This document shows positions 1 to 8,693 of a DNA stretch of 64,000 nucleotides, one piece after another. The notes under the pieces were generated by a model. It did no database searches and was not told where the DNA came from. It saw only the letters and a list, made by a program, of their open reading frames with translations. A program made the translations under genes and the position numbers. Each line of letters starts with the position of its first letter. Positions within the stretch are counted from its first letter, which is position 1. The DNA lies in contig NZ_JADG01000007.1 in the NCBI RefSeq assembly GCF_000518265.1, positions 468,257 through 532,256 on the forward strand, given 5' to 3'. The DNA comes from Actinomadura oligospora ATCC 43269. GTDB taxonomy: Bacteria > Actinomycetota > Actinomycetes > Streptosporangiales > Streptosporangiaceae.

Positions 1-2914
1 TGCTCAGGGCCTCCTCGAGCTCCGCCCCTCCCATCGCGGGGGCGGCCTGCTCGGCGATGGTCCGCGCGACCGGGGTGAGCGAGATCAGCGGACGGGCCGG
101 GGGCTCGACCGCCGCCAGGACGGCCTTCAGGTCCAGGGCGGCGGCGCGGCCCCAGCGGAAGGCGGCCAGGTTCTTGTCGACGGCCGCGCCGTTGAGGCGG
201 ATGGCGTCCTCGATCGCGTCGGCGGAGACCGGGAGGCAGCCGTGCTGGTAGGCGGCGCCGACCAGGACCATGTTGGCGGGCATGTTGTCGCCGAACAGGA
301 TCTCGGCGAGGCCCTGCGCGTCCAGGTACAGGTTGTCGGCGCGGCTGGTGACCGACTCGACGCGGGTCAGCGCCTCGTCCGGGGAGCCCGGCAGCGCGAC
401 GCGGCCGGTGACCATCGCCGCCGTCGGGACGAGCGCGGTGTTGACGACCGCGACCGTCCGGCCCGGCTCGGCGGTGGCGAGGTTGCTCTCCGCGGCGGCG
501 CCGAGCAGGTCGAAGCCCAGCAGGACGTCGGCCGTGCCCCGGGTGGCGCGCAGCGCTCCGGGCACCGGCCGGGTGGAGAACCGCAGGTCGCTGACGACCG
601 GTCCGCCCTTCTGCGCCAGTCCGGTCTGCTCCAGGCCGGCGGCGTAGGAGCCGTCCAGCCGGGCCGCCATCTGGAGGATCTGCGACACGGTGACGACGCC
701 GGTGCCGCCGATGCCGGGCATGCGCAGCAGAACGTCGGCGTCGCCGAAGCGGCGGACGGGTTCGGTCAGCGCGACCGGGAGCGCGGGCAGCGACCGCTGC
801 CGCCGCGTCCCCGGCTCGACCAGGAGGAAGGACGGGCAGTCGCCCTTGAGGCAGGAGAAGTCGGAGTTACATGACGGCTGGTGAATGCGGGTCTTGCGAC
901 CGAACTCGGTCTCCACCGGCTGCACCGAGAGGCAGGTGGACTGCTCGCCGCAGTCCCCGCAGCCCTCGCACACGCGCTCGTTGATCAGCACCTTCTCGGC
1001 GGGCGTCGGGAGCTTGCCGCGCTTGCGCAGGCGGCGCTCCTCGGCGGCGCACCGGTCGTCGTGGATCAGCACGGTCACGCCGTCCAGCGCGGCCAGCTCG
1101 GAGTTCACCTCGGGCAGGTCGTCGCGGTGTCGGACGTGCGCGATCGGGTCGAGCGCCACACCCCGGTAGTCCGCCGGGGAGTCCGTCGTGATCACGACGC
1201 GGCGGACGCCCTCCAGCGCGAGCCAGCGGGTGAGCGTCGGGATGTCCAGACGGCCCTCGGCCGTCTGCCCGCCGGTCATGGCGACGGCGTCGTTGTACAG
1301 CAGCTTGTAGGTCATCGTGACCCCGGCGGCGACGGCGGCGCGGATCGCCAGCGAACCGGAGTGGTGGAACGTTCCGTCCCCGAGGTTCTGCACGAAGTGC
1401 TTGTCCTCGGTGAACGGCGCGAGGCCGATCCACTGGGTGCCCTCGCCGCCCATCTGGGTGAGGCCGAGCTGGTTGCCGCGTCCGGCGCCGTCCAGCGCGA
1501 TCATCACGTGGCAGCCGATGCCGACGCCGACGAGCGTGTCGTCCGACGCCTTGGTGGACGCGTTGTGCGGGCACCCCGAGCAGAAGTACGGCGTGCGCGC
1601 CGCCACGACCGGCAGCGACAGCCGGCCCTTCTTCCGCGGCTTCCGCAGCATGACGGCCGCCTTGGGCAGCCGGTCCTCGCCGAACCGCGCGACCAGCGCG
1701 CGCACGACGTCCTCGGACCCGACCGTCCCACGGGAGGGCAGCAGCTCCTTGCCGTCCACCCCACGACGCCCGATCACCTGGGGCACGCGCACCTCGGCGA
1801 CGACCGCCGAGTCCGTGCCCGCGGCGCCGTCCGCCCGCGCGGCGGCGCGGCGGGCCGCGTCGGCGTGGTCGTAGAGGACGGCCTTCAGGTGCTGCTCGAG
1901 GAAGGGGACCTTGTCCTCGACGACGAGGACCTCGTCCAGGTCGGCGGTCATGCGGGTCAGCTCGGCGTCGTCGAGCGGGAAGGGCATGCCCAGGCGGATG
2001 AGGCGGAGGCCGAGGTCGTTCATGGCGGCCTCGTCCAGGCCCAGGTCGGTCAGGGCGCGCTGGACGACGGCGTACTGGGTGCCGGAGGCGACGATGCCGA
2101 GGGTGGTGTTGTCCGCGCCGAAGGCGATGCGGTTGAGACCGGCCTCGCGGGCGTAGGCGCGGGCGATGTCCAGGCGCCGGGTGAGCATGTCGTGCTCGGC
2201 GTCCAGGGAGGCCGGGCCGACCAGCGTCGGCACCTTGCGGTCCTCGCGGACGGGCATCGGGATGTTGCGGCGGATCTCCTCGAGGTCCACCACGGCGGAC
2301 GCGTCGGCGATGTCGGCGACGATCTTCAGCCCGGCCCAGAGGCCGCTGGCGCGGGACAGCGCGACGGCGTGCAGGCCGAACTCGATGATCTCGGCGACGG
2401 TGCCCGGGGCGAGCAGCGGCAGCGAGAGCGACTGCGCCATCGGCTCGCACGAGCTCGGAACGGTGGACGACTTGCTGGCGGGGTCGTCCCCGATCCACGC
2501 GACCGCGCCCCCGACGGCGGCGGTCCCGGCGAGCTGCGCGTGCCGGATGGCGTCGGCGGCCCGGTCGAGGCCGGGGTTCTTGCCGTACCAGTACCCGGTC
2601 ACGCCCTCGTGACGGCGGCCCGGCACCTGTCCGAGCAGCTGGGTTCCGGCGACGGCGGTCGCGGCGAGCTCCTCGTTGAGACCCGCCTGGAAGACCACCC
2701 CGACCTCGTCCAGGAACTTCGCGGCGCGGCCCATCTCCAGGTCGACGCCGCCGAGGGGCGACCCCTGGTAGCCGGAGACGAACGCGCGCGTGTCGATGCC
2801 GCGCGCCTCGTCCAGCCAGCGCTGTTCCAGGGTCAGCCTCACCAGGGCCTGGACACCCGAGATCAGTACTCGCCCCTCGCGCGCGGTGTACCTGTCGTCA
2901 AGCCGGACGCCCAT
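1..2914 (-). CDS. Indolepyruvate ferredoxin oxidoreductase, fused alpha/beta chain (3' end outside window)
   Basis: Oxidatively decarboxylates aryl-pyruvates such as indolepyruvate to the acyl-CoA with ferredoxin as acceptor, in the cytosol. The reading frame is open for 971 codons and runs off the left edge. In order it shows a pyruvate-oxidoreductase N-terminal domain (SGYQGSPLGG near residue 48), a thiamine-diphosphate region (GIGCH near 467, GDGTFHHSG near 510), a 4Fe-4S cluster region beginning CEGCGDCG near 648 with further Cys after it, and a gamma-type domain starting near 733 (GIGGTGVVT), so the two Ior subunits are fused as in many aerobic actinobacteria. The ATG at 2914 has AGGAGG just upstream. 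The family is usually about 1,150-1,200 residues, so roughly 200 are missing here only because of the window edge. The divergent Lrp-type gene is the likely regulator. Confidence 0.93.
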   Translation of the reverse strand, partial: MGVRLDDRYTAREGRVLISGVQALVRLTLEQRWLDEARGIDTRAFVSGYQGSPLGGVDLEMGRAAKFLDEVGVVFQAGLNEELAATAVAGTQLLGQVPGRRHEGVTGYWYGKNPGLDRAADAIRHAQLAGTAAVGGAVAWIGDDPASKSSTVPSSCEPMAQSLSLPLLAPGTVAEIIEFGLHAVALSRASGLWAGLKIVADIADASAVVDLEEIRRNIPMPVREDRKVPTLVGPASLDAEHDMLTRRLDIARAYAREAGLNRIAFGADNTTLGIVASGTQYAVVQRALTDLGLDEAAMNDLGLRLIRLGMPFPLDDAELTRMTADLDEVLVVEDKVPFLEQHLKAVLYDHADAARRAAARADGAAGTDSAVVAEVRVPQVIGRRGVDGKELLPSRGTVGSEDVVRALVARFGEDRLPKAAVMLRKPRKKGRLSLPVVAARTPYFCSGCPHNASTKASDDTLVGVGIGCHVMIALDGAGRGNQLGLTQMGGEGTQWIGLAPFTEDKHFVQNLGDGTFHHSGSLAIRAAVAAGVTMTYKLLYNDAVAMTGGQTAEGRLDIPTLTRWLALEGVRRVVITTDSPADYRGVALDPIAHVRHRDDLPEVNSELAALDGVTVLIHDDRCAAEERRLRKRGKLPTPAEKVLINERVCEGCGDCGEQSTCLSVQPVETEFGRKTRIHQPSCNSDFSCLKGDCPSFLLVEPGTRRQRSLPALPVALTEPVRRFGDADVLLRMPGIGGTGVVTVSQILQMAARLDGSYAAGLEQTGLAQKGGPVVSDLRFSTRPVPGALRATRGTADVLLGFDLLGAAAESNLATAEPGRTVAVVNTALVPTAAMVTGRVALPGSPDEALTRVESVTSRADNLYLDAQGLAEILFGDNMPANMVLVGAAYQHGCLPVSADAIEDAIRLNGAAVDKNLAAFRWGRAAALDLKAVLAAVEPPARPLISLTPVARTIAEQAAPAMGGAELEEALS

Positions 2915-3061
2915 CGAACCTCCTCGTTCACGCCCTGTGGCGTGGAGCACAGCACCTGGAAACGCCCAAACGCAAGTAACTGCCGACATACGCCCCACAA
3001 GACGCAAAGATTTATACTGGAGGCTGACATTTGGCCGTGTACTTTGCGCGAGGAGACCGTG
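2915..3061. promoter_or_regulatory. Divergent promoter region between ior and the Lrp-type regulator
   Basis: This 147-bp gap separates two divergently transcribed genes and is clearly AT-richer than its surroundings. TATACT at 3013-3018 is a good -10 box for the rightward regulator, and the same AT-rich patch read leftward (TATAAA) could serve the ior gene. Overlapping divergent promoters next to an Lrp/AsnC gene usually carry the regulator's own binding sites. I see no clear long palindrome, so the operator is not defined. Confidence 0.45.
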
Positions 3062-3562
3062 ATGACCGATCTTGATGACATCGACCACTCGCTGTTGCGC
3101 CTGCTCCGCCAGGACGCCCGCCGCACCTTCTCCGAGATGGCCGAGAAGGTCGGCCTCTCCGTCGCCGCCGTGAAGCGCCGCGTCGACCGGATGCGCGACC
3201 TCGGCGTCATCACCGGCTTCACGGCCCAGATCGACTACGCCAAGCTCGGCTGGGGCATCGAGGCGTTCACCGAGCTCCGCTACGCCGGCACCGCCCCGGT
3301 CAGCGAGATCATCCGCACCGCCACCGTCGCCCCCGAGGTCCAGGCGATCTACACCACCGCCGGCGACCCCGACGCCCTGGTCAGCATCCGCGCCCGCGAC
3401 ATGCGCCACCTCCAGCAGGTCATCGACACCCTCCGCCGCGCGGGCAACGTCACCGGCACCAAGACCCTCATGGTCATGGACGTCTGGACCCGCTCCGACA
3501 TGGACCCGACCACCCCCACCCGCCCCCTCTCCCCCACCCGCCCCACCCCCCGAACCCCCTAA
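3062..3562 (+). CDS. Lrp/AsnC family transcriptional regulator
   Basis: A 166-residue feast/famine regulator. Residues 5-60 form the AsnC-type helix-turn-helix (DxIDHSLLRLLRQDAR, then the recognition helix around VAAVKRRVDRM), and residues about 65-145 the RAM ligand-binding domain (TTAGDPDALVSIRA). Such proteins sense amino acids or aryl-keto acids as oligomers. Placement divergent to the indolepyruvate oxidoreductase suggests control of aromatic amino acid breakdown; that is inference. The ATG has GAGGAG upstream. The last 20 residues are a Pro/Thr/Arg tail encoded by an almost pure C-rich run, which is atypical for the family and blends into the skewed gap downstream. Confidence 0.92.
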   Translation: MTDLDDIDHSLLRLLRQDARRTFSEMAEKVGLSVAAVKRRVDRMRDLGVITGFTAQIDYAKLGWGIEAFTELRYAGTAPVSEIIRTATVAPEVQAIYTTAGDPDALVSIRARDMRHLQQVIDTLRRAGNVTGTKTLMVMDVWTRSDMDPTTPTRPLSPTRPTPRTP

Positions 3563-4056
3563 CCACCCCCACCACACCAGCCCCCACCCAAGCCGTCCCC
3601 ACAAGCCCAGCCCGCCGCCGCGCCCCGGCCCCCGTGCCCGAGCCCCGCACCCAAAGCCTCGCGCCCGCGCCGTGCCCGTCCGCCGCGCTCAAGGCCCCGC
3701 ACCCGCGCCCCGTGCCCTGCGTGCTCCGCACCCGAGGCCCGCGCCCCAGGTCCCGCGCTCCCGGTCGCCCTCCGAGGCCGCGCTGCGCCGCCGCGCTGTA
3801 CGCCCCGTGCCCTGCGCGCCGTGCCTGCCTTCGCGCTCGAGGTCTCCGCTCCGCGCCTGTGCCCCGTCCTCTTTGTCCCGTGCCTCGCGCCCTGTGTGTG
3901 GTGCTCGCGGCTTGGGGTTGTGTGAGGGCTTGCGCTTGGTGTTCTTGTGGTTTCTGTGTGTTGGTTCGGGGTGGGCGTGGGGAGTTTGGGTGGGGAGGGT
4001 TCGTTATTTATGCCAAAGATTCCGGTGGGCGGTATTAGGTGGCTGGGAAAGGTTAT
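3563..4056. other. Gene-free gap with C-rich to G-rich strand switch and degenerate simple repeats
   Basis: About 490 bp without a convincing gene. Bases 3490-3860 of the + strand are C-rich, with loosely repeated GCCCCGTGCCCTGCG-like pieces (for example near 3707 and 3800). From about 3890 to 4030 the + strand becomes G/T-rich. Open frames across it are low-complexity and mutually shadowing. The switch would allow long imperfect pairing between the two halves of a transcript. Confidence 0.5.
3968..3999 (+). other. G-quadruplex-type motif
   Basis: Six runs of three or four G separated by 1-5 bases (GGGG, GGG, GGGG, GGG, GGGG, GGG) lie on the + strand about 58 bp before the start of the next gene. 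This satisfies the usual G3+N1-7 definition of an intramolecular quadruplex. Whether it forms or matters is unknown. Confidence 0.5.
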
Positions 4057-4752
4057 ATGTGGGAGGTGGTCTCTAAAGAGCGGTACATCGCGGAGTCTCT
4101 GTTTCTGGAGGCGGAGCGGGACTTTGAGCGGGCGCGGGCGGATGTTCGGGGGGCGGCTCGTGCTTATGAGGTCTGTCGTGATCGGGGGCCTCTCAGTAAG
4201 TGGACGAGAGAGGCGCGGTCGGCGTGGAATCTCAACGTGATGGAGTGGATCGCGGCGACCGTCCGGCTTGAGGAGGCGCTCGAGAGGGTGCTGCTTCTGG
4301 AGCAGGTGGACGGGAGTGGGATGGCGCCGTCCGCCGGGCGTCATGACATGGCCGGGGTCGAGGCGCATTTCGGGGGGACGCCGCCGGTGAGGGAGATCAT
4401 CAGGAACCTCGATCGCGTTCTCGAGGAGCGGGTGCATCGGACGGGTGAGACGTTCGAGAGCGCCACCGAGAAGGTGCAGAAGTGTCGTGCGGTGACGGAC
4501 AGGGCCTTCGCGGTCTACCGGGAGAAGCGCCTTGGCGTGTCCCCCGAAGAACGGGAGGCGCTTCGCGAGGCATGGCGGTCCTCGCTCGTGGTCTGGTCGC
4601 AGGCGCTTCGCGACCGGGAGACGGCGCGGGAAAAGGCGTTGGCCGCGCTTCGGCGGGCCGACTGGCATCTCGCCGGAGTCGAGGGTGAATCGGGTGCCTC
4701 ACTCAGTCCCCATGCCGGTGATTACGAGCCCGAAGAGGACGCCCTGTTCTGA
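4057..4752 (+). CDS. Hypothetical protein, helical
   Basis: I do not recognise this 231-residue protein. It is rich in Glu, Arg and Ala with long amphipathic stretches (residues 5-40, 55-80 and 125-215), so it is probably largely alpha-helical or coiled coil. It has no signal peptide or membrane segment and ends in an acidic tail (DYEPEEDALF). The ATG at 4057 follows GGGAAAGG; a GTG at 4039 in the same frame is the alternative start. Codon use differs from neighbours, with more T/A and GGG or GTG in third positions, which together with the odd upstream DNA hints at a different origin. It converges with the adenylyl cyclase gene, 8 bp away. Confidence 0.72.
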   Translation: MWEVVSKERYIAESLFLEAERDFERARADVRGAARAYEVCRDRGPLSKWTREARSAWNLNVMEWIAATVRLEEALERVLLLEQVDGSGMAPSAGRHDMAGVEAHFGGTPPVREIIRNLDRVLEERVHRTGETFESATEKVQKCRAVTDRAFAVYREKRLGVSPEEREALREAWRSSLVVWSQALRDRETAREKALAALRRADWHLAGVEGESGASLSPHAGDYEPEEDALF

Positions 4753-4760
4753 CGATTTGG

Positions 4761-5762
4761 TCAGGTCAAAGGGCGGCGGAGGCGGTACGGGCGGACTCGG
4801 CCCAGGCCCTGGAGGTGGCGGGCGCGGAGCGGGCTGATGTCGTAGTCGGCGTCCGCGAGTTCGGCGGCCAGGGGGGCGTCGATGAGGATGGTGCCCCGGT
4901 GGGCGGCGGCCGTCAGGCGGGCGGCGAGGTTGACGGGGGTGCCGAAGACGTCGCCCAGGCGGAGGACGACCTCGCCGTACGCCAGGCCCACGCGGACGAC
5001 AGGGAAGTCGGGGTCGCTGGTGTGCCGGTCGGCGAGGCTGAGGCCGATCTCGGCGACGGCGCGCGGGTCGGGGGCGACGAAGAAGGCCTCGTCGCCGAGC
5101 GTCTTGACGATGCGCCCGCCCAGGTCGGCGACCGTTTCGGCGGTGACGGCCTCGAAGCGTTCGACGAACTCGGCGAGGGCCGGGCCCTCCATCCGGCGGC
5201 TGAGCGAGGTGAAGGAGACGATGTCGGCGAAGCCGACCGCGAGGCGGGCGACGCCCAGGCCGCCGGAGCCGGACGCGTCGCCGGCGGCGGCGGCCGTGAC
5301 GCGCAGTCCCGCGGCGGCGAGCTGGCGGCGCCAGCCCTGGAGCAGCAGCCATTCGAACCGGGGACGCAGCTGTTCGGTGAGGCCGAGGATGTCCTGCATC
5401 GTCTCCGGGGTCAGCTCGACGTCCTCGGGCAGGCGGGCGGCGGCGCTCGGCAGCCAGACGTCGACGACCCAGCTCGCGAGGCGGCCCATGGTCTGGCCGA
5501 CGGCCCGGACGAGCTGGACCATGCCCTCCTCGTCCACCAGGCCGTCCGCGACGAGCCGGTCGATCTCGACCAGCGCGCGGACGTCGCCCTCGGTGAACGC
5601 GACCTCGTCGTCGGACGGGGCGGGGAAGCCGAGCGTCTGCCAGATCCGGCGGGCCTTCTCCGGAGGCATCCCGGCGAGCTCCTCGACCTGCGCCCGGGTG
5701 TACTTCAGGCGGTCGGCGAGGAGGGTCTCCTCGATCTCCTGCGCGACCTGCGGATCGACCAC
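4761..5762 (-). CDS. Class III adenylyl cyclase with N-terminal regulatory domain
   Basis: Makes cAMP from ATP; soluble, 333 residues. The C-terminal cyclase homology domain (about 172-333) keeps the canonical residues: metal ligands D180 (FADIVSFT) and D224 (LGDEAFF), adenine-selecting K220 and D271, and transition-state N278 and R282 (VNLAARL). The N-terminal 170 residues resemble the all-helical regulatory domain of the mycobacterial pH-sensing cyclase Rv1264, so this is probably an Rv1264-type enzyme; that assignment rests on layout and motif spelling. The GTG start has GAGGTGA upstream. It is divergent from a MerR-family gene with an 86-bp gap. Confidence 0.9.
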   Translation of the reverse strand: MVDPQVAQEIEETLLADRLKYTRAQVEELAGMPPEKARRIWQTLGFPAPSDDEVAFTEGDVRALVEIDRLVADGLVDEEGMVQLVRAVGQTMGRLASWVVDVWLPSAAARLPEDVELTPETMQDILGLTEQLRPRFEWLLLQGWRRQLAAAGLRVTAAAAGDASGSGGLGVARLAVGFADIVSFTSLSRRMEGPALAEFVERFEAVTAETVADLGGRIVKTLGDEAFFVAPDPRAVAEIGLSLADRHTSDPDFPVVRVGLAYGEVVLRLGDVFGTPVNLAARLTAAAHRGTILIDAPLAAELADADYDISPLRARHLQGLGRVRPYRLRRPLT

Positions 5763-5848
5763 GGGATCACCTCGAGATGTCTCATCCGGCGATGTCCCAA
5801 GGGTGGCGCGTAAGATCGATCCGGGTCAAGCGGCGGAGACGGGGAGGC

Positions 5849-6625
5849 ATGGCCGGGTACCGGATCGACGAGCTCGCGCGGGCGGCGGGGACGACCGTCC
5901 GCAACGTCCGCGCGTACCAGGACCGGGGGCTCCTTCCCCCGCCGCGGCTCGAGGGACGCGTCGGCTTCTACGACGACAGCCACCTCGCCCGGCTGCGCCT
6001 GATCGGCAACCTGCTCGCGCGCGGATACTCGTCCCTCATCATCAAGGACCTGCTCGCCGCCTGGGAGACCGGCCGGGACGTCGGCGACGTGCTGGGCCTG
6101 GAGAAGGTCCTCACCGATCCGTGGTCGGACGAGCTCCCCGGCACCGCGACGCTGGACGAGCTGGTCGAGACGTTCGGCCCGGACCGCGACCAGGCGCAGA
6201 TCGCGGCCGACCTGGAGCGGGCCGTCCAGCTGGGGTTCGTCGAGCCGGACGGCGACCACTTCCGCGTGCCGTCGCCGCGCCTGCTGCACGTCGGCGCCGA
6301 GCTGGTCGCCGCCGGGATCCCGCTGGACGCCGTGTTCGACATCGCGCGGCAGATCCGGGACGACTGCGACGTCATCGCCGGACGCTTCGTCGACCTCGTG
6401 CACGAGCACGTCTTCAGCCGCCTGGAGGACGGCCCGGTCCCCGGCGGCGAGGAGCTCGCGGAGGTCGCCGAGGTCGTCCGCCGCATGCGTCCGCTGGTGA
6501 AGATGGTCGTGGACCCGTTCATCGCCCGCGCGATGGAGACCCGCGTCCAGGCGGCGCTCGGCGAGCAGCTCGAGACCCTCAGCGACCACCTGACGCGCGC
6601 GTCCGCCGCCGCGTCAGAGGAGTGA
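5849..6625 (+). CDS. MerR family transcriptional regulator
   Basis: A 258-residue DNA-binding regulator. Residues 1-70 are a MerR winged helix-turn-helix (YRIDELARAAGTTVRNVRAYQDRGLL), followed by a long helical effector half with no Cys or His cluster, so it is not a metal sensor of the classic type. The effector half (75-250) has no ligand signature I can name. The ATG is preceded by GGAG 10 bp upstream and by GGGGAGG immediately upstream. It diverges from the adenylyl cyclase gene, making that gene a possible target. Its 3' end overlaps the end of the convergent sigma gene by 12 bp. Confidence 0.88.
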   Translation: MAGYRIDELARAAGTTVRNVRAYQDRGLLPPPRLEGRVGFYDDSHLARLRLIGNLLARGYSSLIIKDLLAAWETGRDVGDVLGLEKVLTDPWSDELPGTATLDELVETFGPDRDQAQIAADLERAVQLGFVEPDGDHFRVPSPRLLHVGAELVAAGIPLDAVFDIARQIRDDCDVIAGRFVDLVHEHVFSRLEDGPVPGGEELAEVAEVVRRMRPLVKMVVDPFIARAMETRVQAALGEQLETLSDHLTRASAAASEE

Positions 6626-8458
6626 GACCCCCCAGACGACGGTGACCTGCTGCGGCGGGCCGTGCGCGCCGGTGAAGGTGAGCGTCGCGCGTCCCGGCAG
6701 GCTGATCAGGCCGGTGTGCAGGGTGACCATGACGTCCCGCGAGCCGTTGGAGGACAGGCCGCCGGTCCGGTCCTGCAGCGTGATCTGGCGGCTGGACGAC
6801 TCGCCGGTCCAGGTGACCGGGCCGTCCTCGGCCTTGAGGCGGATCGTCCCGGAGCTGCGCCCGTACAGTTCGAGCCGCGTCGTCAGCACTTTCAGCGTGC
6901 CCGGACGCGGCGTCACCGGCGGCGTGGTGGGAGGCGGGGGAGGCGTCGTCGGTTTTCCGTGTTTTCCGGGGTCGGTGGGCGCGTGCGAGTGGTTACCGAA
7001 CTGTGGCGCCGGCGGTTGCGGGCCGCCACCACCGGCAGGCCCGCGCGCCTGCGGACGTCCGTCCCGTCCGGCGTGCTGGTTCGGCTTCGTCGCCGTGACG
7101 GACGGCAGCGGACGCAGTGGCCAGTCGAACGTCGGGACGCCCAGCTGCGACCCCATGAACACGATCGCGGCGAGCGCCGTGAGCAGCGCGCCGCCCATCC
7201 CGCCGGTCGCGAACATCCAGCGCCGCGCGTACGGGGACGCGATGTCCGGCTGCGTCGGCAGTCCCTCGGGCGTCAGCGCGCCGCCGCGTCCGGCGATGTC
7301 GGCGCGGTATCCGGCCAGCTCAGGGTCCGTCGCCGTGTGCAGGACGCGTCGCCGCAGCGCGTCACTCGGCGCGGACGCGGGCGCGAGCACCAGCAGTCCC
7401 GCCGCGCGCACCTGCCCACGCGCGCGGCACGCCGCGCACGCGCGGATGTGCTCGTCCAGCGCGCTGTCGATGATGTCCTGCGAGCACGCGTCCGACTCGG
7501 TGCGCCGTCCGCCCGGCCTGGACGCGTCGCCGGGCCTGGACCGAGTGGGGCCCGCGGCCCGCCGTCCGCTCGCCGACCGCGGATCCGGACGCGTGCTCCC
7601 CGCGCCACGTCCGCCGAACCGGGCCGGCGCGTCGAGCCGCAGCACCGACCGGGCTCGTCCGCGACCCCGCGCCCCCGCCCGAACCACGTCCTGACCCGCG
7701 GCTCTGGGCTGCTGCCCGCTTGATGCGGATGCGGGCGCGGACGACGACGCCGACGAACACACCCCCGAATCGGCACGAGGCCGCGAGGACGTGCCCGTTC
7801 GCTCCGTGGACGTGCCGTTCGCCCAGTCCGTCCGCCGAGGGGGCGCGCCCGCGGACCACCGGGCGCACGAACCCGCCGCCAAAGCGAGCGAGTTCCGAAG
7901 TGAGACCTCGAGGTCGGCACGCGCCTCGCCGGTCAGCGCGGCGACGCGGCGGCGGGACAGGCCCCAGAGAAGCCCCAGCTCAGCGGGATGCAGACCATGC
8001 CGGACGGTCAGCAGCAGCAGCTCGCGCTCGTTCGCGTCCAGCCGGTTCACGGCGGACTCGAGCAGCGACCGCAGCTCGGCGGTGGGCGGCAGGACGGCAC
8101 TCGGACGCGCGTCCGCACGCCGGCTGCGCCGCGGACCCGGGTAGCGGAACGGACGGTTCGGCTCCCACCGGAGCTCAGACCCGCCGCCGCGTTGCAGGCA
8201 GCGGCGCCTGACCGCGCCGTACAGCCAGATTCGCAGGTTGGCGTGGTCGCGGATGCGCGGGGCGCGTCGCCAGGCGTCGACGAGCGCGTCGTGGACGATG
8301 TCGTCGGCGGCCCGGACGTCGCCGGTCATCGCGGCGGCATAGTCGAACAGTCGCTCAGCGTAGGCGTCGTAGAGCATGGCCAAGGCGTCGGCGTCGCCGG
8401 CGTTCAGCCTTCGGACGAGGCGTCGGGTGGCGACGTCGGGTGGAGACCACCTGGGCAT
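6614..8458 (-). CDS. ECF-type sigma factor fused to a zinc-binding anti-sigma-like, membrane-anchored C-terminus
   Basis: A 614-residue single frame with sigma region 2 at about 22-90 (AADDIVHDALVDAWRR), sigma region 4 at about 130-185 (NERELLLLTVRHGLHPAELGLLWGLS), and an Arg/Ser-rich linker at 195-325. Then come an HX3CX2C zinc motif (H337, C341, C344) as in ZAS anti-sigma factors, one membrane helix at about 417-436, a Pro-rich stalk and an extracellular beta-type domain to the end. The sigma factor, its inhibitor and a surface sensor thus appear to be one polypeptide. ECF factors with C-terminal zinc-finger/TM extensions are known in actinobacteria; which group this belongs to I cannot say. 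The ATG at 8458 has GGGAG 5 bp upstream; an in-frame upstream start at 8530 is less likely. Confidence 0.82.
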   Translation of the reverse strand: MPRWSPPDVATRRLVRRLNAGDADALAMLYDAYAERLFDYAAAMTGDVRAADDIVHDALVDAWRRAPRIRDHANLRIWLYGAVRRRCLQRGGGSELRWEPNRPFRYPGPRRSRRADARPSAVLPPTAELRSLLESAVNRLDANERELLLLTVRHGLHPAELGLLWGLSRRRVAALTGEARADLEVSLRNSLALAAGSCARWSAGAPPRRTDWANGTSTERTGTSSRPRADSGVCSSASSSAPASASSGQQPRAAGQDVVRAGARGRGRARSVLRLDAPARFGGRGAGSTRPDPRSASGRRAAGPTRSRPGDASRPGGRRTESDACSQDIIDSALDEHIRACAACRARGQVRAAGLLVLAPASAPSDALRRRVLHTATDPELAGYRADIAGRGGALTPEGLPTQPDIASPYARRWMFATGGMGGALLTALAAIVFMGSQLGVPTFDWPLRPLPSVTATKPNQHAGRDGRPQARGPAGGGGPQPPAPQFGNHSHAPTDPGKHGKPTTPPPPPTTPPVTPRPGTLKVLTTRLELYGRSSGTIRLKAEDGPVTWTGESSSRQITLQDRTGGLSSNGSRDVMVTLHTGLISLPGRATLTFTGAHGPPQQVTVVWGVSLL

Positions 8459-8693
8459 GTGCGCTCCCGCAGCGAACGGGGCCCCGCACGCCACGGGACG
8501 TCCGGACAATAGGGCCCACTCTGGATACACCCACGTACCCCTTCAGCACCATTCGAACCCGGGAAGAATCACCGCGCAGGGGTTTCCCTACGCCCCCGAA
8601 CCCGGCTACTCGGGCGTTTGGGCTGAACCCTGGCGGCGAACATGGCACAGTGCCCTCTGATCGGCCCACCCCGACCAACAGGAGGGAGCCGAG

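Noticed and set aside
867..3562. Long open frames on both strands over the ior gene (543 and 893 codons)
   Set aside because: They are shadows of the ior frame, full of Arg, Gly and Ala with no motifs; only the last 166 codons of the + frame (from 3062) are a real gene.
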